Shown here piece after piece: positions 9,179 to 17,801 of a stretch of 23,540 nucleotides of DNA. The translations under genes and the position numbers were made by a program. The stretch covers positions 1 through 23,540 of the forward strand of contig JADKGB010000035.1 in assembly GCA_016717225.1 (NCBI GenBank). The letters are read 5' to 3'. Under the pieces are notes generated by a model. The model ran no database searches. It saw only the letters and a program-made list of their open reading frames with translations, and was not told the DNA's origin. The stretch comes from Flavobacteriales bacterium. Its GTDB lineage: Bacteria > Bacteroidota > Bacteroidia > Flavobacteriales_F > PHOS-HE28. Position 1 is the stretch's first letter. Every line of letters starts with the position of its first letter.

Positions 9179-9505
9179 CGGTTTCTGGTCTGCAAGGCCG
9201 CAAACTATCCACGGATCCTGGATCGTCGACTGACCTTCATCATTACCTGCTGGCGGTACTCGTTCATAAAGGCTGTCAAGAGGGTAGGCGCGAGCTTTCG
9301 TGGGGAGAGCTTTGACCAACAAATTCCATGGGGCCACGCGCACCGGCAATTCGAATGCCGGTAGTCGGAGAAGCAGCCTGGCCCATTGTTCTGCTTACAG
9401 GAAACGGGTCGGTCCGGTCGGCCGAAGTGAAGCGAACAACAAGTCCGGTCTTCAACGAACGGATCAACCAATGGAAAGACATCGGGCGCCCTTCGGGCTA
9501 TCAAC
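9179..9505. other. Intergenic stretch before the multicopper oxidase
   Basis: No convincing gene is present. The several short frames on both strands show no family similarity. It contains the TGACCTTCATCA near-site at 9231-9242 and a GC-rich tract near 9410-9425. A short hairpin (GCCC-GAA-GGGC on the minus strand near 9485-9497) could end the secreted-protein gene, but it has no T-run. Confidence 0.5.
9231..9242. promoter_or_regulatory. Near-match to TGAC-N4-GTCA site upstream of the oxidase
   Basis: TGACCTTCATCA differs at one base from TGACCTTCGTCA at 10724. It is 53 bases upstream of the multicopper oxidase start, a sensible place for an activator or repressor site. It is weaker than the three perfect copies. 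Confidence 0.3.
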
Positions 9506-10714
9506 TCAATAGGGTTGCAGCACAGCAACCTTGGCGGTCGCTACCGAGCCATCGGTGTACTCCGTGCGAACGAGATAGATGCCCGTGCCCATCGATCCAG
9601 TAGCAACGGGCCACGTGCTGCAGATCCGTCCGCTGGCATCAACCATCCATCGTTGCAGTACCTCTTTGTCGCGGCATGCGATCGCGCTTACCACCGGGGA
9701 ATAGTCGAACGCACCATCGTAGTCCGTCTGCTTCAATCGGTAGTAACCGGCACCGGTCAGGGCTTCGGCATCCTGGAACTCGTACTGCGTTGGTTGTTGC
9801 GAATTGCCTGCACCGGATACTGTGCCGATGGGCAACCAATACTCGGCATCCCCACTTCGTTCCACTGTGAAGTAGGCGTTGTTCGATTCCGAGGCCGTGC
9901 TCCAGTGAACGCGTACCGAACTTCCATCACATACCGCATCGAACGCGAGCAGCTCGATCGGCAACGGAACGGTGAGCGACACGGATACATCATCCAAAAA
10001 GTAGTACGCTCCCATTCCGCCGGTAGGCGACATCTGCGCTGCAGTGGTGCCGGCATCATTGTGGAAGTTGCCAATGGTCATGAACTGGAATGGCTGCGTA
10101 GGCGTGAAGGTGAACGAGTGCAGCTGCCAGGTGGAACTGTAGACAACGGTAGTGATCTCGAGCTGCGGGACCACCCCGGTGAGCGGAGCACCGCAGCTTT
10201 GGCTCAGTGGTGCCATGGTGAAGGCAACGCCCAGGTTATTGATGCCCCAGCCGGAATAGGGGTTGGTGCCGTTCGTGGTCCAGAAGGAGACGGTATACGA
10301 TTGGCCCGGCACCAAGGGGGACGAGAGCGTGATGCGCGGGTACTCGCGGAAGTTGGTGACTCCCACCAAGTACCACGGAGTGAAGCCGATCAGCGCATTA
10401 CCGATGTGCGGCATGGTGGTACCAAAGGTGGTGTTCGGTGCTTGCACGCCTGCGCCACCCGCTGTGTGCATGTAGTCGGGATGCCCGCAACCGGGTGCGA
10501 GCGTACACGCATTGCTCGCGGAGGTCCAGCCCGTGGCCTTGCACAACTGGGCATAACCGGTGGGCAATGAACTGAAGGTCTCGAAGCCTCCGTTCGGTAC
10601 CAGGTTCTGACCGAGCAAAAGCACAAAGCAGAACAAACCAGAGACCGCCGAAAACAGCACACGAAGAAGGATACCGCGACCTTTCACACCGTCGAAGGTG
10701 GTGCATTTGAGCAA
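9506..10714 (-). CDS. Secreted protein with carbohydrate-binding-like domain and Por-type tail
   Basis: The 402-residue protein starts with a signal peptide (hydrophobic VLFSAVSGLFCFVLLLGQ), so export is likely. The first domain opens with NLVPNGGFET, typical of jelly-roll carbohydrate-binding modules, and includes GNALIGF and PLVPGQSYTVSFW (a module strand pair) with a probable closing FLDDVSVSL. After residue 240 comes LPIELLAFDAVCDGSSVRVHWSTASE, a fibronectin-like repeat common in Bacteroidota, with YYRLKQTDYDG. The end resembles a type IX tail (GTGIYLVRTEYTDGS), though its start is weak. It is cell-surface associated or secreted. A TGAC-N4-GTCA palindrome sits just upstream. Function unknown; a matrix or sugar-binding role is inferred from the domains. 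Confidence 0.72.
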   Translation of the reverse strand: MLKCTTFDGVKGRGILLRVLFSAVSGLFCFVLLLGQNLVPNGGFETFSSLPTGYAQLCKATGWTSASNACTLAPGCGHPDYMHTAGGAGVQAPNTTFGTTMPHIGNALIGFTPWYLVGVTNFREYPRITLSSPLVPGQSYTVSFWTTNGTNPYSGWGINNLGVAFTMAPLSQSCGAPLTGVVPQLEITTVVYSSTWQLHSFTFTPTQPFQFMTIGNFHNDAGTTAAQMSPTGGMGAYYFLDDVSVSLTVPLPIELLAFDAVCDGSSVRVHWSTASESNNAYFTVERSGDAEYWLPIGTVSGAGNSQQPTQYEFQDAEALTGAGYYRLKQTDYDGAFDYSPVVSAIACRDKEVLQRWMVDASGRICSTWPVATGSMGTGIYLVRTEYTDGSVATAKVAVLQPY

Positions 10715-10721
10715 CCCCTTT

Positions 10722-10737
10722 GGTGACCTTCGTCACC
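10722..10737. promoter_or_regulatory. Perfect TGAC-N4-GTCA palindrome (CRP/FNR-like)
   Basis: GGTGAC-CTTC-GTCACC is a perfect 6-4-6 inverted repeat between the stop of the membrane protein (10754) and the start of the secreted protein (10714), both on the minus strand. The core matches copies at 12091 and 19931. It is only about 8 bases from the annotated start, so either the real start is further in or it acts as a repressor site. As a hairpin it lacks a T-run, so a terminator reading is weaker. Confidence 0.45.
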
Positions 10738-10753
10738 CGATACTCCGAAACGA

Positions 10754-12064
10754 TCAACGGGATGGATGAAGCGGTAGAATAGCCCGCCGGAGACGAGCTG
10801 CCGCGAGCGCGTCAGCAGTCCTTCGGCGCTTTAATGCCAGGTGTACCAACAACGCGATAACACCCAAGGGTATCGGCACCGAGGTGAGGAATTGGATCCA
10901 GTAGTAACCGGGGATCATCCCCCAACCGATCCAGAAAAACGTGCCTTGCAAGAAGAGGGCGGCTTCGCTGAGCAACACGCCGGATGTGAAGAGCGACAAC
11001 CCGATGCGCACGAGCCGATCGGTAGAAACGAACCAGCCGCGCACGAGGGCCATGGCAAAGAGCATCATGCTGATGGCGCCAAGCATGTTGAGATGGATGA
11101 AGCCGATCACGTAGTTGCGGATGGTGAGGGCCATGTCCGCCATTTGTGGCACGGATACCGCCGCTTGCATCAGCACCTTCAGCCCCATGCCGATCAATGC
11201 ATACGTAACGCAACGCCACGCCCACAATGGGGCCTTGTCGTGCAACTTCACCTGCATGCGCCGAATGGAATTCGCGGTGCGCCAACCCGCCCATAGTTGC
11301 AACAGCACGCCCACAGAATTGATAGCGACGATGTACCAGTGCCGTTCGCTCCAGGCAATGGCGAGCGCGAACGTGAGCACCGCAGAGATCAACCATAAAC
11401 GGATGGTGAAGGGATCCAGCGGTTCATCCGCACCATGTGTTTCGGCCCAACGACTCCACAGCGCGAGGGCAGCGAACCAGAACCAGCCATTGAACTGGAA
11501 GTGCAGAAAGAACTGGATGCTCCAGTAATACCACTCGGTCCCGAAAAGACCGCTTGCCAAGAGTGGCCCGATGGACCAAACGCCCACGGTGGAAAGCACC
11601 ATCATCCAGATCGCGATGCGCACCAACCGGCGACTTCCACCGGGCACCCAATGCCGGGTACCCTTCCACGCGAACACCGCCAACACGTAGGAGATCAGCA
11701 TGTGCAATGTGGTAAAGGCGATGGACACCGGACCATAGGACTGCACCGGGAAGCTCACCAACATGCCAACTACCGCCACCTGAACGATCAACAACAGTAA
11801 GCGGTGGCCTTTGCGCTTGTCCGCACGATCGGCATCCTCCAACAGGAAGACCATGAGCGCCATGAAGATCCAACCCAACATGGCCACGTGCGAATGCGCA
11901 TGCAACAACGGCTTGAAGTTGACGTGCGGGATCTCGACGATGTAGATGCTGCGCAGCACGCAGCCGATAATGGACGCGATGCACAGGTTGAACAGAGCGA
12001 CGATGAACCAAGGCCGCAGGCCATGGTGTGCAATGCCGTCGGTCGCTGTGTGTTCGGATATCAT
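10754..12064 (-). CDS. Polytopic membrane protein resembling heme-copper oxidase subunit I / NnrS
   Basis: A clean 436-residue protein with about 12 hydrophobic helices. His-rich motifs at helix ends recall heme ligands: PLLHAHSHVAMLGW (residues about 52-65), FLHFQFNGWFWF (mid), SERHWYIVAINSVGVLLQLW, and GFIHLNMLGAISMMLFAM. The pattern is like cbb3 oxidase subunit I without a clear copper-B set, and NnrS-type proteins of nitrogen-oxide metabolism share the HxHxH type helix end. The gene starts at 12064 and is divergent from the nos operon, with a shared regulatory region of 156 bases. From context it may deliver electrons or respond to nitrogen oxides during N2O respiration. Not a recognised named gene; the role is inferred. 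Confidence 0.62.
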   Translation of the reverse strand: MISEHTATDGIAHHGLRPWFIVALFNLCIASIIGCVLRSIYIVEIPHVNFKPLLHAHSHVAMLGWIFMALMVFLLEDADRADKRKGHRLLLLIVQVAVVGMLVSFPVQSYGPVSIAFTTLHMLISYVLAVFAWKGTRHWVPGGSRRLVRIAIWMMVLSTVGVWSIGPLLASGLFGTEWYYWSIQFFLHFQFNGWFWFAALALWSRWAETHGADEPLDPFTIRLWLISAVLTFALAIAWSERHWYIVAINSVGVLLQLWAGWRTANSIRRMQVKLHDKAPLWAWRCVTYALIGMGLKVLMQAAVSVPQMADMALTIRNYVIGFIHLNMLGAISMMLFAMALVRGWFVSTDRLVRIGLSLFTSGVLLSEAALFLQGTFFWIGWGMIPGYYWIQFLTSVPIPLGVIALLVHLALKRRRTADALAAARLRRAILPLHPSR

Positions 12065-12090
12065 CGGGTCTTGAAGTTCACGGGTCGGGA

Positions 12091-12102
12091 TGACAAACGT
12101 CA
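12091..12102. promoter_or_regulatory. TGAC-N4-GTCA site in the nos intergenic region
   Basis: TGACAAACGTCA is a perfect CRP/FNR-type core, located 27 bases upstream of the 10754-12064 gene start and about 118 before the cytochrome gene. Copies recur at 10724 and 19931. The N4 spacing fits the FNR/CRP superfamily; the regulator is not in the window. Confidence 0.5.
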
Positions 12103-12107
12103 GTATT

Positions 12108-12123
12108 CGGACAAAACCGTCCG
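12108..12123. promoter_or_regulatory. 16-base palindrome CGGACAAAACCGTCCG (nos operator candidate)
   Basis: Arms CGGAC and GTCCG are perfect with 6 bases between. It shares 13 of 16 bases and exact length with the palindrome at 18644. It lies in the nos promoter, overlapping the space between the two proposed -7 elements, as expected of a repressor operator. Candidate ligand: the Rrf2 regulator at 19380. Confidence 0.5.
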
Positions 12124-12219
12124 ATGATATTTGTCACGTCCCCGAAGATCGATCATTCCGATCATTATCATTGAACCACTTTGAAAGACACCACCGACCA
12201 GAACCAAACACCATCGACC

Positions 12220-12693
12220 ATGCGAACACACACCGGAAATACCAGCCTGATCGGGTTGGCCATCATGCTCCTCACGCTGGGAGCTTGCGGGGGAAGCGGG
12301 GAACCCACCACTGCGGATAAGTACAAAGTGCCGAGTGGCGGAGGAATGGAGCCGGCCAACAGCCCCTCCAAAGCGGCGATGATCAGTGAGGCGGATATCA
12401 CCCTTGGTGAAGTGGACAAGGCTCTGGTGGAAAAAGGCAAGAGCACATACGACGTGAAATGCCAGGCTTGCCACAGCATCGGCGAGAACCGCGTTGTGGG
12501 CCCCGGATGGAAAGGCATGTTGACCCGCCGCAAACCCGAATGGGTGATGAACATGATCCTGAACACGGAGGCTATGCTGAGCACCGATGCCGAAGCGCAA
12601 AAGCAGCTGGAGCAATGCTTGGTGCGCATGCCCAACCAGAACCTGAGCAAGGATGATGCGCGCAATGTTGTGGAATTCATGCGCACCCTTTGA
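12220..12693 (+). CDS. Lipoprotein c-type cytochrome
   Basis: The 157-residue protein starts at the ATG at 12220; the frame upstream (TTG at 12181) adds residues with no signal. MRTHTGNTSLIGLAIMLLTL-GAC is a lipoprotein signal with Cys 23. One heme site, CQACH (Cys 81, Cys 84, His 85), follows a flexible linker rich in Pro and Ser. The distal Met is likely in VRMPNQNLS, and the end ARNVVEFMRTL is a normal cytochrome c terminal helix. As the first gene of the nos operon, 23 bases before nosZ, it probably donates electrons to NosZ. Membrane-anchored cytochromes of this type occur in Bacteroidota nos clusters. No interruption. Confidence 0.85.
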   Translation: MRTHTGNTSLIGLAIMLLTLGACGGSGEPTTADKYKVPSGGGMEPANSPSKAAMISEADITLGEVDKALVEKGKSTYDVKCQACHSIGENRVVGPGWKGMLTRRKPEWVMNMILNTEAMLSTDAEAQKQLEQCLVRMPNQNLSKDDARNVVEFMRTL

Positions 12694-12716
12694 ACAACAA
12701 CGAACCGAACAAACCA

Positions 12717-14711
12717 TGAAACGATCGATCATCATCACCGGCGGCACCCTAGGGGCCGCTGCAGGCCTCTTCATGCTGGTGAACACCCTGCCCGGCTGCA
12801 GGCCCAGCACCAACGTACAGAGCGCCGTTACCGGCGACGCCGCGAACAAGGCCTATGTGAAACCGGGCGCGTATGACGAGTTCTACAACTTCGTGAGCGG
12901 TGGCTTCAGCGGGCAACCGTCGGTGTATGGCATTCCGAGTGGTCGCATGTTGCGCAATATCCCCGTGTTCTCTGTGAACCCAGAGAGCGGATGGGGCTTC
13001 TCCGAAGAGACCAAGCCCATGTTGATGACCACCCATGGCTTTATCCCATGGGACGATTCGCACCATCCAGAGCTATCGCAGACAGATGGCGTACCTGATG
13101 GCAAATGGTGCTTCATCAACGGCAACAATACACCACGCATCGCCTTGGTCGACCTCGGTACGTTCCGTACCAAGAGCATCATCGAGATCCCGAACAGCGC
13201 CGGCAACCATAGTTCACCCTTTACAACGGGCAACAGCGAATACGTGGTGGCAGGAACGCGTTTCAGCATACCGATGGGAACGGACGAGCAGCGAGATGTG
13301 TCTATCGACAGTTACCGCGAGAACTTCAAAGGGACAGTATCCTTCATCCATCCGGACCCTGCAACAGGTAAGTTGGACATCGCCTTCCAAGTGATCACAC
13401 CCGGCGTGAACTTCGACTTGTCGCACGCGGGTAAAGGCCCCAGCGAAGGGTGGTTCTTCTTCAGTTGCTACAACAGCGAACAAGCATACAGTTTGTTGGA
13501 AGTGAACGCGAGCCAAAAGGACAAGGACTTCGTGATGGCCTTGAACTGGAAGAAAGCCGAGGAATACGCCAAAGCCGGCAAAGGCCGCATGGTGCCGGGC
13601 AAACACTACATGAACTGGTATGACGATGCGAAGCACACCGGCATCAGCGAGGTTCGCAACGAAGTGTTGCAACTGGACCCACGCGAACTGAAGGACCCGA
13701 CCACTTCATGCCATGCCCGAAATCACCGCACGGTTGCGATGTGATCCCACCGGACAGTACATCGTAGGCAGTGGCAAGTTGGCCGCCTTGATCCCCGTAT
13801 TCCAGTTCAGCAAGATCCAGGAGGCCATCGCCAAGAACGATGTGGAAGGTGACTTCATGGGCATTCCTGTATTGAAGTATGCAAGCGTTATCAAAGGCGA
13901 AGTGAAGAAGCCCGGACTAGGACCCTTGCACACGGAATTCGATGCGAACGGCTTCGCCTATACCAGTTTCTTCGTGAGCAGCGAGATCGTGAAATGGTCG
14001 TTGGAAACGTTGGAGCCTGTGGACCGTGTGCCTACTTATTACTCCATCGGTCACTTGTGCGTGCCTGGCGGAGACAGCAAGAAGCCATGGGGCAAGTACG
14101 TGATCGCCTACAACAAGATCACCAAGGACCGTTACCTGCCTACAGGCCCGGAATTGGCGCAGAGCGCACAACTCTTCAGCATCGACGGACCGAAAATGGA
14201 ACTGCTGCTGGACTTCCCCACCATCGGCGAGCCGCACTACGCTCAGGCGCTTCCGGCGGAGCTTGTGAAACCACGCGAAGTGAAGTTCTTCAAGATAGAA
14301 GAGAACCAACACCCGTATGCGGCCAAGGGCGAGAAAGAAGCCAAGGTGGTTCGTGAGGGCAACAAGGTGCATGTGTACATGACCACGATCCGCTCGCACT
14401 TCACACCGGACAATATCGAAGGGATCAAGCTAGGGGACGAGGTGTACTTCCACGTTACGAACTTGGAGCAGGACTGGGATGTGCCGCACGGCTTTGCCAT
14501 CAAGGGCGCGGCAACCGCCGAGCTGCTCGTAATGCCCGGCGAAACGCAAACCATGAAATGGATACCTGACCAGATAGGCGTAACGCCAATGTACTGCACG
14601 GACTTCTGCAGCGCGCTGCACCAGGAAATGCAAGGCTACATCCGCGTATCACCAGCGAACAGCAAGGTGGAATTGAAGGGTGTTACAAAATCGTACGACG
14701 CAGGCTCGTAA
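12717..14711 (+). CDS. nosZ: Nitrous oxide reductase, clade II-like
   Basis: The enzyme reduces N2O to N2 in the periplasm using the CuZ (Cu4S) and CuA centres. The start ATG at 12717 gives a hydrophobic leader with no Tat twin-arginine motif, and LPGC at Cys 28 looks lipoprotein-like. The beta-propeller half includes DDSHHPELSQTDG (His pair at about 116-117), GNHSSPF, FDLSHAGKGP, GPLHTEFDANGFAY, YSIGHLC and GEPHYAQA, giving the CuZ histidines. The C-terminal cupredoxin has WDVPHGFAI and the CuA motif CTDFCSALHQEM. One frame change near 13708 (at the HAMPE segment) splits the ORF; the join keeps family similarity. About 664 codons. Downstream gene starts 8 bases after its TAA. Confidence 0.95.
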
Positions 14712-14718
14712 CCAAGGT

Positions 14719-15413
14719 ATGACGACAGCAACGATCATCGACACACCGGGCGGGTCCGCAGATGCGGACCCGCCCGAGGTTGATGAACAATTCGCACACT
14801 GGGACTATAAGCGCGGCTTGCATCCTTTCGCGCGAGTGCTCTTGGCCTTGGCGGCTATCGCACTTGCTACGTTGCTCACGGTACCCATATGGCGCATCGA
14901 TCTCAAGGCCCCCCAATACCCGGAAGGCTTGGTGATCACCATCAGTCACGACCACTTCGCTGGCGACATCCAGAAGATAAACGGGCTGAACCATTACATC
15001 GGCATGGCCACCATTGAAGACAACATGTTCCCGGAATTCGCGATCATGCGGTACGCGTTCTATCTGCTGATCAGTTGGGGTGTGATAGCAGCTATCATCG
15101 GCAAACGGAGCGCATTGTTCAGTTGGTTGTTCGCACTGTTCGCTTTTGTGATCTGGGCGATGTGGGACATGTACGCGTGGGGCTACAAGTACGGCCACAA
15201 TCTGGATCCGCATGCGGCGATACAAGTGGAAGGCATGGCCTACCAACCTCCATTGCTGGGCCACAAGAAGCTGCTGAACTTCGATGCTTGGTCAACGCCG
15301 GATCAAGGTGGCTGGGTGCTTTTGGTGCGATCACAGTGGCGGTCCTTCTCTACCTGCACGACCATTGGGTACATCACAGAGCGAAGAAGAAATTGAAAAT
15401 TGCGAACCCATGA
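14719..15413 (+). CDS. Nos-operon membrane protein of unknown function
   Basis: A membrane protein of about 230 residues with at least four helices: LLALAAIALATLLTVPIW, a pair around MRYAFYLLISWGVIAAIIG and LFSWLFALFAFVIWAMWDMY, and a last one GAFGAITVAVLLYLHDHW. Conserved-looking blocks are the periplasmic KINGLNHYIGM and YKYGHNLDPHAAI, with His residues near helix ends. The start ATG at 14719 is 8 bases after nosZ. One indel near 15310 moves the last helix to another frame, ending IANP and TGA at 15411-15413, which overlaps the nosL ATG by four bases. It lies where other clusters have nosZ-associated accessory genes, so copper loading or electron supply to NosZ is a reasonable guess. I do not know a name for it. 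Confidence 0.68.
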
Positions 15414-15847
15414 TGAAGGCGATCATCCTGTCCATGCTCACACTTCTCGCAGCGTGCGGGGTGAGCCAACCGAACATCGACTGGGGCAAGGCCGAATGTT
15501 CCCATTGCCGTATGAATGTGATGGACCAGCACTTCGGCGCGGCTATCATCACCACAAAGGGTCGGCAATACAGCTTCGATGCTGTAGAGTGCATGGTGCA
15601 TTTCGTTATCGGCGGTGCTGGTGCGGAGAACGATGTGGCCACTTATTTCGTGGCGGACCACGCGCATCCCGGCGTTCTGATCGACGCCACAAAAGCCAGC
15701 TACTTGCACGCGGCAGACCTTCGCAGCCCAATGGGTGGGAATTGCGCAGCCTTCGCGACCACAGCCGATCGTGACACAGCGGCCATCTTGCACAACGGAG
15801 AACTCCTGGATTGGGAAGGCGTAAAGCGGTTGCTCGCCAAGAACTGA
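15410..15847 (+). CDS. nosL: NosL copper chaperone lipoprotein
   Basis: NosL delivers Cu(I) for assembly of the NosZ CuZ centre. The protein has 145 residues. The signal MMKAIILSMLTLLAAC has a lipobox with Cys 16. The metal motif CSHCRM (Cys 30, Cys 33, Met 35) is typical. Later blocks QYSFDAVECMVHF, YFVADHAHPG, DATKASYLHA and SPMGGNCAAFAT match the family. The ATG at 15410 overlaps the upstream stop in ATGA, with a second ATG at 15413. The reading frame is intact. It is two bases before nosD. Confidence 0.93.
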   Translation: MMKAIILSMLTLLAACGVSQPNIDWGKAECSHCRMNVMDQHFGAAIITTKGRQYSFDAVECMVHFVIGGAGAENDVATYFVADHAHPGVLIDATKASYLHAADLRSPMGGNCAAFATTADRDTAAILHNGELLDWEGVKRLLAKN

Positions 15848-15848
15848 G

Positions 15849-17079
15849 ATGCTACGGCTCGCGACCACGCTGTTCGTTGTTGCCGGCATGTGGCAAGTCA
15901 CCCAAGCCCGAACGTGGGAGGTGCGGCCAGTGCAGAACGCTCATCCTCTGCGCGATGCCATTGCGGCCGCCGGAGCGGGCGACACCGTTCACGTGCACGC
16001 AGGGACCTACCGCGAAGGGGTGATCCACTTGGATCGACCGATCGTCCTTTCCGGATCGATCGGCTATCGATCGATGGCGAAGGCGCGGGAGATGCGATCA
16101 TCGTAAGCGCATCGCATGTAACGATCGAAGGGATCGAAGTGCGCGGAACGCAGGTGAGCAATATGAATGATAATGCGGGTATCCGTGCGGATGAATGCCA
16201 ATTCCTCGTTGTGCGCAACGTGCGCGATCGATTGTTTCTTCGGTATCCATCTTGCTGGCGTTACCAGTTCACTGATCGAGGGGAATGAAGTGTTCGGGCG
16301 TATCGATGAGGAAGAGGATCGCAAGGCCAACGGTATCCATCTGTGGAAGTGCTCGCGCGATACGGTGCGCAACAACCATGTTTCAGGTCACCGTGATGGC
16401 ATCTATTTCGAGTTCGTGCAGGACAGCCGTGTGGACGGGAACACCAGTGAAGACAACGCGCGTTACGGGCTGCATTTCATGTTCAGCCATCACGATCACT
16501 ACACGCACAATGAGTTTCGCGATAACGGTGCGGGCGTGGCCGTGATGTTCAGCCACGATGTGGAGATGACCGACAATCGCTTCCTGCGCAACCGCGGAGC
16601 CAGTGCTTACGGACTGCTACTGAAAGAGATCAACGATGTCACGATGGAGCGGAACGAGTTCCGCGATAACACATCGGGTCTCTTCATGGACGGATGCAAT
16701 CGGGTGGTCGCCACCGATAACACGTTCATCAGCAACGGCTGGGCCTTGCGTATGTTCGCGAACACCATGAGTACCACGTTCCAAGGGAACAGCTTCACGG
16801 GCAACACCTTCGATGTGACCACCAACGGCGACATGGCCGCGAACACCGTGGACGGCAACTACTGGGACCGCTATCGCGGATATGACCTGGACCGCAATGG
16901 CACCGGTGATGTCCTCACCGGCCATTGAGCTTGTTCGCATCCCTGTTGGAACGCACGCCGTACGCGGTGATCCTGTCACGCAGCTTGTTGGTGCAATTGC
17001 TCGATGTTGTTGAGCGCTTGTTGCCATCGGTTTCATCCGTGTCGTTGGTGGATGAACATCCCCTGATGCGCCCACCTGA
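15849..17079 (+). CDS. nosD: NosD periplasmic beta-helix maturation protein (frameshifted)
   Basis: NosD is a right-handed beta-helix protein that works with NosF and NosY in maturing NosZ copper sites. The start ATG at 15849, one base after nosL, gives a signal peptide (ATTLFVVAGMWQVTQA) and LRDAIAAAGAGDTVHVHAGTYREG. The helix repeats follow: GIRADECQFLVVRNV, SSLIEGNEVFG, GIHLWKCSRDTVRNNHVSG, RYGLHFMFSHHD, YGLLLKEINDVTMERNEF, then NTVDGNYWDRYRGYDLDRNG. The C-terminal piece is in another frame: LFASLLERTPYAVIL, HPLMRPP. Indels are needed near 16055, 16235, 16915 and 17070. The final TGA at 17077-17079 overlaps the nosF ATG by one base. Length of about 410 codons is normal. I see these breaks as assembly errors. 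Confidence 0.87.
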
Positions 17080-17801
17080 TGATGGAGACGATAGCCGTTC
17101 GGGACCTTGCCAAGCGCTACGGGAAACTGTGGGCATTGCAAGGTGTGAACGCTTCGTTCCACGCTGGCGAAACCGTTGCTGTTATCGGCCCAAACGGTTC
17201 GGGGAAAAGCACGCTGATCAAGATCCTGCTGGGCTTGGTGCGTGCAACACGCGGGCACATCGATGTGCTCGGCATGCGCGCAGGCGGCGATCCGGCAAGT
17301 CGCGAGCGCATCGGCTATATGGCACAAGTGGCAAGGTATCCCGAGCAGTTGCGATCGGCGATCTGCTGGATATGATGCGTGATGTCCGGGGGCTTTCTGA
17401 TGACCAGCTCGACGACACCTTGGTGCATGAACTCGGCCTAGATATCCAACTCGATAAACGCATGGGTGCGCTCTCCGGTGGCACACGACAAAAGGTGAGC
17501 GCGGTGCTCGCTTTCCGCACAAAGCCGCAAGTGCTCGTGTTGGATGAACCCACTGCTGGCCTCGACCCGGCATCGTCAGCGCGGTCCGATCGCCGAGGTA
17601 CGCAGCGCCCGCGAACGGGGATGCACCGTGCTGATCACCTCCCACCTTATGGATGAGGTGGGACACATTGCGGATCGTGTGGCCTACCTCAGCGAAGGGC
17701 AGTTGCGCTTCATCCTACCCCCATCCGAGATACTTGGGGCCACGGGTGCCGATCGACTTTCACAAGGCATCGCCACGTTGCTGCGAACACCGGTCGCGTG
17801 A
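17079..17801 (+). CDS. nosF: NosF ABC transporter ATPase (frameshifted)
   Basis: The ATP-binding subunit of the NosFY transporter that acts with NosD to mature NosZ. The start is the ATG at 17079. Walker A GPNGSGKST is at residues 37-45. The signature SGGTRQKVS is followed by Walker B VLVLDEPTAGLDP, and LITSHLMDEVGHIADRV gives the switch His. Two one-base indels (near 17350 and 17565) split it into three frames, joined without loss. About 240 residues is usual. The ATG overlaps the nosD stop, and its TGA at 17799-17801 overlaps the nosY ATG by one base, indicating translational coupling. Confidence 0.9.

Larger units (their letters stand above)
12091..12136. promoter_or_regulatory. Divergent promoter region, outer inverted repeat TGACAAA/TTTGTCA
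   Basis: TGACAAA (12091-12097) and TTTGTCA (12130-12136) face each other, with the second palindrome between them. On each strand the TTTG at the outer end fits the -7 element of Bacteroidota promoters: GATATTTG (12126-12133) for the nos operon, two bases from TAnnTTTG at most, and GTTTG read on the minus strand (12093-12097) for the membrane protein. A symmetrical back-to-back promoter is inferred. Confidence 0.38.

Noticed and set aside
9515..10570. 351-codon open frame on the plus strand
   Set aside because: It is antisense to the secreted protein gene, which has a signal peptide and recognised domains. No support for the opposite frame.
14407..14418. CGGACAATATCG, half of the 16-base palindrome
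   Set aside because: It lies inside nosZ and lacks the second arm, so it is probably chance.
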